Positions 1 through 9,753 of a stretch of 64,000 nt of DNA are shown one piece after another. The translations under genes and the position numbers were made by a program. The stretch's first letter is position 1. Each line of letters starts with the position of its first letter. The stretch comes from Porphyra umbilicalis (Eukaryota; Rhodophyta; Bangiophyceae; Bangiales; Bangiaceae), in NCBI GenBank assembly GCA_002049455.2, contig KV919040.1:41321-105320 (forward strand), written 5' to 3'. The notes under the pieces are model-generated. The model saw nothing but the letters and a program-made list of their open reading frames with translations. It had not been told where the DNA came from and made no database searches.

Positions 1-1471
1 TGGCTCACCCCCTTGTCCCTGCGATTCCGCTCCTCTCTCATTACGATGCTCGTCTCGTGCCTCTCGTCCCCTTCTCTCCCTTGCGTGTAAAACTCAATTC
101 TCCATGCCCACGCGCTAACCACCTTTGTGAACCGCCGTCCCCCCACCCACGCTCGCCGCGTCTACGCCGTCAAGCGTGCAGCGATGGCGGCGAGGAAGTC
201 GTTAACACGCTTCGCTGGGTCGCGGTCGGCGCTACCTCGCGACGTGGAGCGTCTAAACGGTAACCACGCGTGCGCCATTGCTCACATGTGGCAACCTTCT
301 CCTCTCACCCTTGTTGCGGGGGGCGGCCCGCCTCACGATCTGGGCTTGCTCCTCTCGTCCACTGACGTTTCTGCTTCCTCGCTGCGCACTCATGGGGAGC
401 GCCAGCGTAGCGTGTGGCCGGGCGGACGTTTCCAATCAACTGTTTGTAGTTAGCACTTGAAACCCAGTCCTTGATGCCCCGAAGTCTTCCCCAACGTACT
501 TCTGCTAAGTTTACTATTGATGGAACGCTGGCTGAGCTGGCAGCCGCCAGGAGGGCTGCCTCGTTCGTTGCATCTTGACGATGCCGCGGCCTTGGCCCCG
601 TGCTCGCACCCCCTCTATGCGGCACTTCGCGGACGCGCTGCCAGCCAGGCGACCTCCCCGCATTCGCCCGCCCGCCCGCCCGCCCCCTTTGGCCCGGCAC
701 TGCCCATTGTTCGCGCCCGGTGCGTGCAGACACGCTGTAGGCAGACGGTCGTTTGGGGGCGCATCTGGTGGGCGGACGCCGAATATTCCTCGCCCGCCTG
801 CCCCGTGCTATTCTCCCTCCCCGCCGTCTCCATCCCTCCCTCCACGTCCCTCATCGCATTCTCAAACTCCACCCCCGTCTGCCTCACACCCTCACTCCTC
901 AATCCCTCATTCATATTCTGGTGCGTGTGGGCTTCCGGCCGGGGAAGCCGATTCGTTCCCCTGGGGCGGGCGTGGCGCGCTGCGGTGGCACTTGGTGGCC
1001 CTGGCTGAAGGTGCACCCCCCGGTTGCTGCTACTGTCACTGGCATTGCTGCTGCAGGCGTGCTCTCCGCCGCTTGGCCCGCGGTCGAGGCACCCTTTCCT
1101 AGTGTGGCCCACCGAACGTTGCCCTGCGGCTTATTGCGTCCTGCTCGGACCGTTCCTACCACCGGTACGGTCGAAGTCGCCCATTGTGTTGCTTTCGACT
1201 CGGCCGCACTCCCTTGCCTTGCTTCCTTTTTGCATTTGTGCTTCTCACCCCTCGTATCGCTGTTTTCGTTGCTGCTGCCCGGTGCGGACGCCCCCCACCC
1301 CTGCGTGGGGCTTTTCTTCTCTTTTGTTCGGGTCCCCCGCGGCTGCTCATGTCCATGCCGCCCCAGGCCGGTCGCCGCTCCCACCCCCCGTCTGTGCGTC
1401 CGCCCCCGCGGGTTCCGCCGTCACCGCCGGTGTGGTGGTGGCGTTGAGACCGCACACCCCCCCCCGCCATC
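1..1471. other. Intergenic / 5' flank of the R3H gene
   Basis: No gene could be supported on either strand. The stretch from about 780 to 1470 is rich in pyrimidines on the plus strand and runs straight into the start codon at 1472. It may hold the promoter and 5' UTR of the next gene. Long open frames here read as Arg/Pro/Ala-rich noise expected in very GC-rich DNA. Confidence 0.5.
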
Positions 1472-3019
1472 ATGGATACCGCTGAGCTGCGGCGGCTGGT
1501 ACGGGCCAGCGTCGCAGCGCTGCAGGAGGATGAGGACGAGGCGAGCGAGCTCCCACCGTTCCGGAGCAGTAGCCCCGCCGCCGGCGTCGCGTCGCGCTCC
1601 CTCGCGCGGTCGGCGGGGCTCGCGCCAGCGCTGGCGGTCCGCCGCGCAAGCACCGTCGGCGCGCCTGCGGCGGGCGTGGCCCTGGGCGGCGGTGGCGGCG
1701 GCGGCGGGTCCCACCGTCGGCCCCCGTCGGCCGGCGGCGGGCGGCACCGCGGCGACGCGCGGGCGGCGCGGATGGGCGCCCGCCGTGCGCGGCGGACGCT
1801 CAACGACCTCCGCCTGCGGTCGGGCGCCGGGCTCGTCCCCTGCGCCCGCTCGGGGGGGCTTTACTTTGACGAGGACGCCGAGTTGGGCGACGTTGGCGAC
1901 CTGCGGGAGCTCCTCGAGGTGACGTGGCGCTCCGCCCTGGACGTGTTGCACTCGGATGCGGGCGCCGCCGCCGCGTGGGCGCCGTTTGTGCTCGTCTCGG
2001 AGGAGGAGCAGGCGCTGCTCCTCCGCCGCATCGCGCGGTCGGGCACGTCGGGGGGGCGTCGGCAGCGGCGGCGGGAGCGCATGCGGGCGGCTGCGGCGCG
2101 GGATGCTGGTGCGGCAGCGGCGCGGGATGCCGGTGCGGCTGCGATGCGGGACGCCGGGGCGGCGGTCGAGACCGGGGCCCTTGAGGGGGCGGCTGTGGGC
2201 GCTCCGAGTGACGCGGAGAAGGGGGCGTCGCCGCCGGTAACCACCGCGCGTGCGTCTGATCCAATGACGCCCCTGACGCCCGCCGCTGAGGGCGCGGCAT
2301 CCGCCGTGAAAGCGCCTGCAGCTGACGCGCGGGCGACAGTGGCGGTCACGGAACCCGCTGTGGGTGCGACAGACTCGCATGCAGCCGCGCCCATGTCGAC
2401 CGCTCCTCGCCTCCCTGCCACGCGGCTGACGGCTCGAGACCTCCACGACAAGCCCGGGGCGGCGCCCTCCCCCCTACCCGCTGCCCCAACCTCCCGCGCG
2501 GCCCGGGCGCGGCTCCTCGCCTCCCGCCATCGCTTCCGCCGCCTGGACCGCCGCGTGCGTGGGGTGCTCGCCGACAAGCGCCGCGCGCCGTCATTGACCC
2601 CCTTTGTCGCCGCCGTCGAGCGTCGCGTCGCGCCCGTGACGTGGGGGGAGGGCGACCCGGCGTGCACGCCGTCGACGCTCGACGGGGCGCGCGTCGGCAA
2701 TGGCGGCGGCGCCCCCGGTGCGGACGTGGCGGCGGCGGGCGCGTCGCCGGGCGTGTGCCTCGCCGAACTCAACGGCCTCCAGCGGCTCATCGTGCACGGC
2801 GTCGCGCAGTGGTACGCGCTCGCGTCCGTGTCGCAGGTCGCCCCAGACGGGACCGTGTGGATTGTCGTGCGGCAGCCGCGGCGGGGGGTGAGCGCGGCGC
2901 CGCCGCGGCGGGGCGACGGCGGGGCGGCCAAGGGCGCGGGCGCCGCCGCCGCCGGGGAGGTCGATAGCCTTGCGGAATACGTGACGGGGTGCCGCTCCTG
3001 TGACATGTCGGTGCTGTAG
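1472..3019 (+). CDS. R3H domain-containing protein (R3HDM4-like)
   Basis: Intronless frame of 515 residues from an ATG just after a C-rich leader. Two parts look conserved. Around residues 108-190 there is a basic start followed by a Trp/Phe/Gln-containing helix (WAPFVLVSEEEQALLL), which resembles the R3H-associated N-terminal domain. Around residues 428-475 the stretch NGLQRLIVHGVAQWYALAS resembles an R3H domain, with the His and the YALAS segment in the expected places. R3H domains bind single-stranded nucleic acid; the exact role of the R3HDM4 family is unknown. Between the two lies an Ala/Asp/Gly low-complexity linker with a repeated ARDAGAA unit near residues 208-230. The family call rests on reading the motifs by eye. 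Confidence 0.6.
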   Translation: MDTAELRRLVRASVAALQEDEDEASELPPFRSSSPAAGVASRSLARSAGLAPALAVRRASTVGAPAAGVALGGGGGGGGSHRRPPSAGGGRHRGDARAARMGARRARRTLNDLRLRSGAGLVPCARSGGLYFDEDAELGDVGDLRELLEVTWRSALDVLHSDAGAAAAWAPFVLVSEEEQALLLRRIARSGTSGGRRQRRRERMRAAAARDAGAAAARDAGAAAMRDAGAAVETGALEGAAVGAPSDAEKGASPPVTTARASDPMTPLTPAAEGAASAVKAPAADARATVAVTEPAVGATDSHAAAPMSTAPRLPATRLTARDLHDKPGAAPSPLPAAPTSRAARARLLASRHRFRRLDRRVRGVLADKRRAPSLTPFVAAVERRVAPVTWGEGDPACTPSTLDGARVGNGGGAPGADVAAAGASPGVCLAELNGLQRLIVHGVAQWYALASVSQVAPDGTVWIVVRQPRRGVSAAPPRRGDGGAAKGAGAAAAGEVDSLAEYVTGCRSCDMSVL

Positions 3020-4218
3020 CGGTGGCGTGGGGCCAACCGCTGTGATGGCGGATGCGGTCAGGGCGGCGGTGTGGCCAGTGGTCTTTCCCGGCTGGGGTGC
3101 GGTGTGCTTGGCGGCGGCGCGGTTGGGGTGGCCGACGGAGCCCAGTGTGGTCTGGTTTTGCAAGTGTGTCGTGTGAGTAGCGCTCTGTTGTGACCTGTCT
3201 CTTTTTTCTTTTGCAGTTCGCTCTTTTGTGCGAGCTCTTGTCTTGGCGCGTTCTTGTCTGCGGAGCCGTTTGGGAAAGTGTGGAGCCTGGTGATTGGACT
3301 GCCGAGCGTCATCCTTGTGCAGTGCCCTATGTGACTCACGGCAGACGTTGTACTGACAACTTGTAACAACGCAGTGGTCGGCCGGCACGGCTTTGTTTGT
3401 GAGACGGCGGACGGCAGTATGTTTGGCGGTACAATGGTGCTCGACGAGTGGTGTTCCAATGGTCAAGATGATGGTGGCGACGGCAGAGATGGACGACAGG
3501 TAAAAAGTGCGCTGCTGTCGAGGTTTCGGGGTCTCGGTTGTGTGTATTGTGTATCACTCGAAGCTGAACACGATACAGGGGTTGCCATCGCTTTCTCGGA
3601 TGGAGCTCTGTAGCTCTTGTCCCCGCAAGTTGAGAAGGTCATGGTGTCCGCACTTTTACTTCCTGACGCCAGCTGTGGGGCACTTCGAGGACCGTTCCGC
3701 GGTGTCTCGTGCTTTCTTGGACGTGGGCTTGGAAGCGCTAAGCAAATGTGATAGGGGTATTTTGAGACTTCGACGAATTCTCATTACTGTAAACCTGGTT
3801 CTGTCTGGCGGGCTCGCTGCTTCGTCGTTGGGTGCGCCTGCCCAGAGGCGTTGTTATGGGGCTGTGGGGGGCTTCCACCCTGCCTCAACATTCGCAGGCT
3901 TAGCCCATTCCTCGTCTGCCACGCGCGTTTTGCAGCCGCCTTTGTGCGGCAGAGTGCTGGCGAGCCTCTCCCCACGCACCGCCTGTGACCACGTGCCGCT
4001 CTCGTTGCTTCTCCGTCTTCCCGCGCCAGCCCGCCCTTATTGGCCGCGTCCCTCGGTCAAGAACGAAAGTGCCATCACGGGGACCTGCACGCGTCGCACT
4101 CATTGTAGTGCTTGCCACCCGGTCTCCTCGTTTTGCTGGCTGCTCGTCGGGGACGGGACCGGAGCGGCATCTCTGCTGTGACAGCGGCAGCGGCGGCGTG
4201 GCGCACGCGGTGGCCACC
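3020..4218. other. Intergenic between R3H gene and Rab7
   Basis: Lower GC than the flanking genes, with T-rich patches near 3200. It should contain the 3' UTR of the R3H gene and the promoter of Rab7. I see no supported gene, RNA or repeat. Confidence 0.5.
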
Positions 4219-5307
4219 ATGGCAGGTCGGCCCAAGCTGCTGAAGATTGTCATCTTGGGGGAGAGCGGGTACGTAAATCGCTCGCTTTTGAACTGGTGAG
4301 GAGCGATGGGTGAACAGCGCCGGGCGCTTCTATTTTGTGGAGCTATGACAGAGTTCTGTGGCACATTGTCAGGAAGCTCTCTCGCCCCGTACCTGGGCGC
4401 TAACCGGTTCTTTCGGGACTCGCGTGGTGTACTACACCCGATCTCGCATATGCATTTCTTGTCCTCCACCTCCTGCTGGCATCCGTTTTTCGTCATCATC
4501 CTGCACCTCTCCAACGACATAGGGTTGGTAAGACCTCCCTCATGGAGCGCTACGTCAACGCCCGCTTCTCCCGCCAATACAAGGCCACCATCGGCGCCGA
4601 CTTTCTCACGAAGGACGTAGCCGTCGACGGGCGGCCGGCTAACTTGCAGATTTGGGACACAGCCGGGCAGGAGCGGTACCAGTCGCTCGGCTCGGCCTTT
4701 TACCGCGGCGCCGACGCGTGCGTGCTCGTCTATGATGTGACCGACGGGCGGTCGTTTGAGGCGCTCGAGTCGTGGCGTGACGAGTTCCTCGTGTCGGCCG
4801 CCCCGCGCGACGCGGAACGCTTCCCGTTTGTCGTGCTCGGCAACAAGGTTGACGCGGCGGGCCGTGCGCGGGGTGTGCCGACGAAAGCGGCGGCGGCGTG
4901 GGCGTCCTCCAAGGGTGGGGCGCCGTTCTTTGAGACGTCGGCCGCGGCCGATGTGAATGTCGACGCGGCATTTGAGGCGGTGGCCCGCAAGGCGCTGGCC
5001 CGGGGAGAGGAAGAAGAGGAGTTGTATGTTTGGCCGAGCAGACGGGCGGGGAGTGGAGACGTGTGACGTGTGAGGGGCTGTGCGTGGTGGATGTGGGTGG
5101 GGATGGAGCGGAATGCCGGATTCGCGTGCTTTTTGCTCTGCACGTGCGAGATATTCTGTGCTGACGCTGCTCTTGTTCCTGCCACCCGACTGGCTTGCTG
5201 TTGTCCTTGTGTCTTGACTTTGCCCACCTGCTCTTATCAACTCCAGCTTACTGCCCGAGACGGTCGAGATCAATGCGAAGGCGGCCGACCAAGGTTGCGC
5301 ATGTTGA
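4219..5307 (+). CDS. RAB7: Rab7-type small GTPase, three exons
   Basis: Exons 4219-4268, 4523-5023 and 5247-5307 join in phase to a 203-residue protein, close to the usual Rab7 length of about 205-207. The start has a strong Kozak context (gccaccATGG). The P-loop GESGVGKTS is split by intron 1. Switch I has [11 protein letters not shown], switch [15 protein letters not shown], the G4 motif is GNKVD and G5 is ETSA; FLTKDV and the WRDEFL helix are Rab7 hallmarks. Reading straight through exon 2 would end in a tail without cysteines. A GTATGT donor at 5024 and an acceptor ending at 5246 instead add [18 protein letters not shown], giving the CXC double-prenylation motif that Rab7 needs for membrane attachment. 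Rab7 directs late endosome and vacuole fusion. Intron 1 uses a GTACGT donor. Confidence 0.93.
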
Positions 5308-6602
5308 TGCGTCTTCGTCTTGTGTTCCTCACTCTTGGAGTTCCCTTTCGCGCTTACACATGTATGATAGGTTGGTTGCGTCCTTCCCTGTACTGTACAA
5401 CCGAGTTTACTTGCAATGGCGACCCATTCTCTTTGTGTTTCAACCTGCACCGCGTGGTATGTACGTTCGTCCCATGCCTCTCGGTCTTCGACGGTTGCGG
5501 CGCGTCGGGCGTCATGCACAAGGCCTATCGTCGCAATCGACAAGTTTTTCCTCCTCTCCGTACTGCACGACGCAATTACACCTTTTTTGTGTGTCCACGC
5601 TTCACTGGATGCCGACCGCGATCAGACACGTGTGCGCCACAGAGCTCGCATGACACGACTGCGCAGCGACCGCAGATCCGGCGCCCCACGCCCAGCTGGC
5701 GCTTGCAACGGCCAGTCCCCAGGCCTCGGCTGAGCGCACGGTGCGAGGCCCACTGGCCATAGCCGAGGCGGCTACGCTTGCCGTTTTGCCGCACGGACTC
5801 CGCACTGCCTTTCAGCACACTCGCCCCAATCCCGCGCCGTTTGTCCATCTCCATCCACCCGCCATTCCAGACCCACCTGACCCGTCCCCCGCACACAGAG
5901 GGCGAGTTTGGATTCACACGTCACTACCGCCTCCGGTGAGGACGCGGCCGCGCTCGCCGGACGCCGGCAGTGCGCCATCTGGGCGGGCACGCTCGCGCCA
6001 TCGTCAAGCGGCAGCGCGCTCTAGGTGCGATCAGCGATCCCACCTGCCGTGGCTCATCCGGGTGGATCGCTGGGCACGAGCGATCGCGTCATCTGGCTGG
6101 GGGTCGACGGCTGACAATTCGCCACAGGGCGCGGCGGTGCGCTCTCCAACTCCCTGCAATCGGCGGGACTGGAACCACTGCATGTGCCGCCAACGGTCCA
6201 GTTCGCAGAGATAGGATAGCAGCATGTGGGATGGGCGGGCGCATGCAGTGAAAGAGGGTAAACGGTTGGAAGGCAGTTCCCCAGGCGGAGCTGCTCCGTG
6301 ACAGTTTTAGGCGCGAAGCGGTTGTGCGGCGATGGTCAAGCGGACAACGGGGGTGATGCGAAGTCGACGAGCACCTGAAAAGGGCGACGGGCGACACGGC
6401 CACGCACGTCAGGCTCGGCAACCGACGTCGGCAGCGTAAGCGGAGGTCGGCACCGTCACCCTCTTGAAGTCCTGCCCCAGTCACCCTCGGTTCAGCGCCT
6501 CAGGATTGCCACCCCTGTTGCCGCTCCTCGTCGATGAGTGCCATGGCACACAAGGCAGCTTACCACAAGGGCCGATGACACTCCTCGGTCCGGCCTCTCA
6601 CG
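5308..6602. other. Intergenic, no supported gene
   Basis: Follows the Rab7 stop. Small open frames occur on both strands but none shows a recognisable domain or the composition of a real gene here. A first exon (signal peptide) of the expansin-like gene could lie at the right edge, but I could not identify it. Confidence 0.45.
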
Positions 6603-7025
6603 TTGACCATCGTGGCGGCCCTTGCGACAGCGACCTCCCGCGCAGCCGCCGGGGACCTGATGGACTATTATATTGACAGCAAGACGACGTCTGGTGACGG
6701 CACCTACTACTGGACGACCGATTGGGGCCAGTGCTCCCTCGTTCCCCGCCCGCCAAACGCGTGCAACCGGCAAGCCGTTGCCCTCAACGCGCGGCAGTGG
6801 CGGGAGTTGGGCGAGTCGGCATTTTGCGGCGCGTGTTTAACAGTCGAGGGCAGCGGGCGGGGCCACGGCGCCAACCCCATCGAAGGTACATTCGACGCAT
6901 ACGTCATGGACCATTGCAGCTCGTGTACGGGGGGAAACTATGGCGGGTATGGGGACCTCGATTTCGTGGTCGGAGCAACCTCCGTGAGTCTCCCTCCTGG
7001 TCTATTGAAACGGTCTGGGCTTTAG
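6603..7025 (+). CDS. Expansin-like / double-psi beta-barrel secreted protein, partial
   Basis: The open frame contains a cysteine-rich barrel: WGQCS, then ACNRQAVALNARQW, FCGACLTVEGSG, AYVMDHCSSC and GDLDF. This order (Cys-rich blocks, the MD-Cys motif and GDLDF) is typical of the expansin N-terminal domain and related EG45/RlpA-like barrels, which act on cell-wall polysaccharide. No ATG opens the frame; it extends back to a stop near 6575, so the listed left edge is arbitrary. A hydrophobic stretch before residue 18 could be the end of a signal peptide. After GDLDFVVGATS the sequence CC|GTGAGT at about 6983 is a good splice donor, so the listed stop at 7025 is probably intronic. No second exon with the C-terminal Trp-rich part was found. 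The gene is therefore partial or truncated. Confidence 0.6.
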   Translation: MTIVAALATATSRAAAGDLMDYYIDSKTTSGDGTYYWTTDWGQCSLVPRPPNACNRQAVALNARQWRELGESAFCGACLTVEGSGRGHGANPIEGTFDAYVMDHCSSCTGGNYGGYGDLDFVVGATSVSLPPGLLKRSGL

Positions 7026-7194
7026 AGTCGAGACGCATGCGGCTCAGAGCAATGCACAGCATCAACCTGCTCTTGCGCGTATCGTCGCGTAGCGCAACGT
7101 TGTCGACAGTTGAGAACAACAAAGACTCCTACAAGCGCATCGTCTTGTTCATTGCCCAACGCCACCAGTCAGAAGAAAAAAATAGTACACGGGC

Positions 7195-7256
7195 GCGCGC
7201 GCACACAAACAAACAAACAAACAAACACACACACACACACACGCACACACACCAGC
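7195..7256. repeat. (AAAC)n/(CA)n microsatellite
   Basis: A run of five or six AAAC units passes into (CA)n with a CG interruption, preceded by alternating GC. It lies between the partial expansin-like gene and the 3' end of the minus-strand bZIP gene. Confidence 0.95.
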
Positions 7257-7417
7257 ACATCCACACAAATACAAAAACATCATAGCGCTCCATGAGGAAT
7301 GGGAGGCGCCCCGAACCACGGGCCTCTGTTCAACAAGTATATACAAAGGAAGCCATACCCCCCACACAATAACCATGAAAAAAGGAGGAGGTGCCATCTT
7401 CCCCCACAGCCGTCCTC

Positions 7418-8190
7418 TCAGGACGACACGCTGCTGCCGTACGCCTCCTCGGCGTGCCCCACCGTGCCACCGACCTTGGCCTCCAGCGCCCCTCGGAGGC
7501 GCGCCAACTCCCCCCGCAACCGCCGGTTTTCCTCCCCCGCCGCCGCCTGCCGCGCGACCGCGGCGTCGCGCGCCGCCGCCGCCGCCGCCGCCGCCGCTAC
7601 CGCGCGCGCGCGCGACGCGGCGGCGGTGCGGCGGTTTTGGGCGAGCCGCGCCGCCCGCCGCTCCGCGTCGGTGACGCCGGGGGTGGGGCGACGGCCGCGC
7701 TTGCGACGCGGCGGCGGCCCCGCGGCGGCCGCCGGCAGCAGCAGCGGTGGCGGTGACGGCGGCGGCGGGGAGCGGCGGCGCTTGCGCCCCCGCCCCGACG
7801 CGTCGATCGACACGGTCGACGGCGACACGGTCGCGTCGGCAGAGACGCCGCAGGCCCCAGAGCCGGCGGCGGCAGCGGCGGCGGCGGCGGCCACGAGCGC
7901 CGGCGTGATCGGCACGCCGTCCATCGCGGTCGGCGCCAAGACAGACGACGCGCCCGACCGGCACGAGGGCGTGGCGGGCAATGACGGTGGCGCGTGGACG
8001 GCGGCGGCCGCGATCGGCACGGGCGGCGGGGGCGCGCCCGCGACGGGGGCGGGTGTGGGGGTGGCCGCCACCGCCGCCGCGGCGGCGCGGAGGAGCTCCA
8101 AGCCGGCAAACGCCGACGGCGGCGCCGGCCACGGGCGGGCGGCGGGGAGGAACGCCGGCGGGGGGGGGGGGCGGGCGCGGCAGTGGCCAT
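7418..8190 (-). CDS. bZIP transcription factor
   Basis: The C-terminal half has a basic region with NRRTAAASR (the N-x7-R signature of bZIP DNA-binding helices) preceded by RKRGRRPTPG, a likely nuclear localisation signal. A predicted coiled coil follows, ending in ENRRLRGELARLRGALEA. The N-terminal half is Ala/Pro-rich. The frame holding the bZIP is open from 7418 up past 8101 without an ATG. An ATG in good context lies at 8188-8190 (minus strand) but is in another frame; the two are separated only by a run of 12 G (8160-8171 on the plus strand). One more base in that run would join them into a protein of about 257 residues. I therefore place the start at 8190 and treat the break as a probable sequence error. 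The zipper is unusual (see findings). No intron is needed. Confidence 0.75.
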
Positions 8191-9753
8191 GATCAGCGTG
8201 GGAGTGGCGGCTCGCCTAGACATTAGGAGCAGAGGAGGGGGGAGGGTGAGCGGCGCAAGAGGACGGCGAGAGGAGGCAAGCCGTCATGTGGGATGGGCAG
8301 CGGAGCAGGTGCGGAGGCGGTGCTCAGCGCGCGGCTGGAAGCCGCCTCAACGACCGCCGCTCCCAGCAGCTCGGGCCGACGACCGCGCCTTGTGCACCCG
8401 CGATTGCGCGCACACCCCCTCCCGGGTCAGCAGCAGCCGGCGACCAGGGCACCAACACCACCACCACCACCACCACCACCTCCACGCTCGCAGCGTCGGG
8501 AGCGGTCGGATGGCCACGTCCCGCGCGGGCCCTCATCTCCCTGACGCCCGCGCCACATCGCCCCCCGCGCGCCCCAATGGCCTCGGCGGCAAACGCCGCC
8601 GCATCTGCGCGCCGCCGCCCGCGGCGCCGCCCGCCCCGATTCAATGGCGGGTGCGGCGGGGCGGGGGAATACAGACACGGTGGCGGGCATGGGGGGCGTC
8701 ACCTGGGGACTGCATCTCGGTGGCTCTAGGTGAAAAAAGACGCATGCCACTGTGAGGGCGACACGGCCGGGCGCCGACAGCGCGGCACCTCGTGCGTCAT
8801 GGTTGTCCGTGAGCCGCCGCCGCCAGGTTGACTCATCCCACACGGGCCAGGGGCAGAGTCCCCGGGGGGTTCTCCGTCCACACCGCGTCGGGGCGAGGGG
8901 CACGCTGCAAAACCGACCGCGGGCGCGGGAGGCACGCAACGACGGCAGGGGACGAGGCACGCCGCTGCATATCCGCGAGGGAGCGGCGGCGGCGGCGTGG
9001 TGGATTTGATGCATCGGTGTCCCCGTATCGACGCATATTCCGCCACCCCGAAAGATTCCGCCACCCGTGGGGTGGGGCGGCGCGGGCCCCGGTCGCGCCG
9101 GGCACGGGCGTGGGAATCGGCTGGCAGGGGCGCTTCCTCCGCGTGCAGGCACCCACAGCCGCGTCGGGGCGAGGGGGGGGGATTGGCGGGGCCGTGAGGA
9201 ACCTGCCGACGCGGGGGCTGAGGTGATTCCTCGCCTGCGGCGGCCTGCCGGGGGTTCTTGTTCGCCTGGCACGTGTCCTGTTGGCGCTCATGCGATGGTG
9301 TGCTGGCGCGAGGTGTATCCGATAGGGCGCGTCGTGCGTCCACTCGATCTCGGCCGTCGTCCTCTTGCAGAGAGCGTCGTGTTGGGTAACTACTGTATGT
9401 GAAGAGTTGTTGTGAGTAGTCCCTGAAAGTATCCTCGTCCATGCCAAACGGCGGCAGGTGCGTGGAGCTCGAACACGCTCGCTGCGATCCTCCACTCCGC
9501 GTCGCGTCGTGCACGACCACGCGGTGGCGGCGGGTGCCACGCCCCGTGTCGCACCTCCCGCGGTGCAGTGGGCCGGTCGTCTTGCCACCGCCTGCCTGGC
9601 CGGTGCAGTGGGCCGGTCGTCTTGCCACCCGCCTGCCTGGCCTAGTGGGCGCACCGCCGTCCCTTGCTTCTGTCGTGCCTGGCACGCCCGCCACTGTCCT
9701 CTGGTCACTGTTGCTGCCGGATGCCGCTGCGTCGTCCACGGGAGACGGCGGCC
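8191..9753. other. Intergenic between divergent bZIP and HflX genes
   Basis: Probably the two promoters. It contains a short (ACC)n run near 8456-8480 and a 40-bp tandem duplication at 9561-9641. No supported gene on either strand. Confidence 0.5.
9561..9641. repeat. 40-bp tandem duplication
   Basis: Two adjacent copies starting cggtgcagtgggccggtcgt (9561-9600 and 9601-9641). They differ only by one extra C in the second copy. They lie about 110 bases before the likely HflX start. Confidence 0.9.

Noticed and set aside
753-1922. Long plus-strand open frame overlapping the R3H gene start
   Set aside because: Arg/Pro/Ala-rich shadow composition and overlap with a better-supported frame; no domain.
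5024-5069. Rab7 ending in the read-through tail [13 protein letters not shown]
   Set aside because: Lacks prenylation cysteines, and a consensus donor plus in-phase exon gives the proper CXC tail.
7299-8192. Long plus-strand open frame across the bZIP gene
   Set aside because: Exact antisense of the bZIP coding region; poly-Ala/Arg content reflects the GC bias.
8456-8480. Poly-His or poly-Thr coding tract
   Set aside because: A plain (ACC)n microsatellite in intergenic DNA with no supported gene around it.
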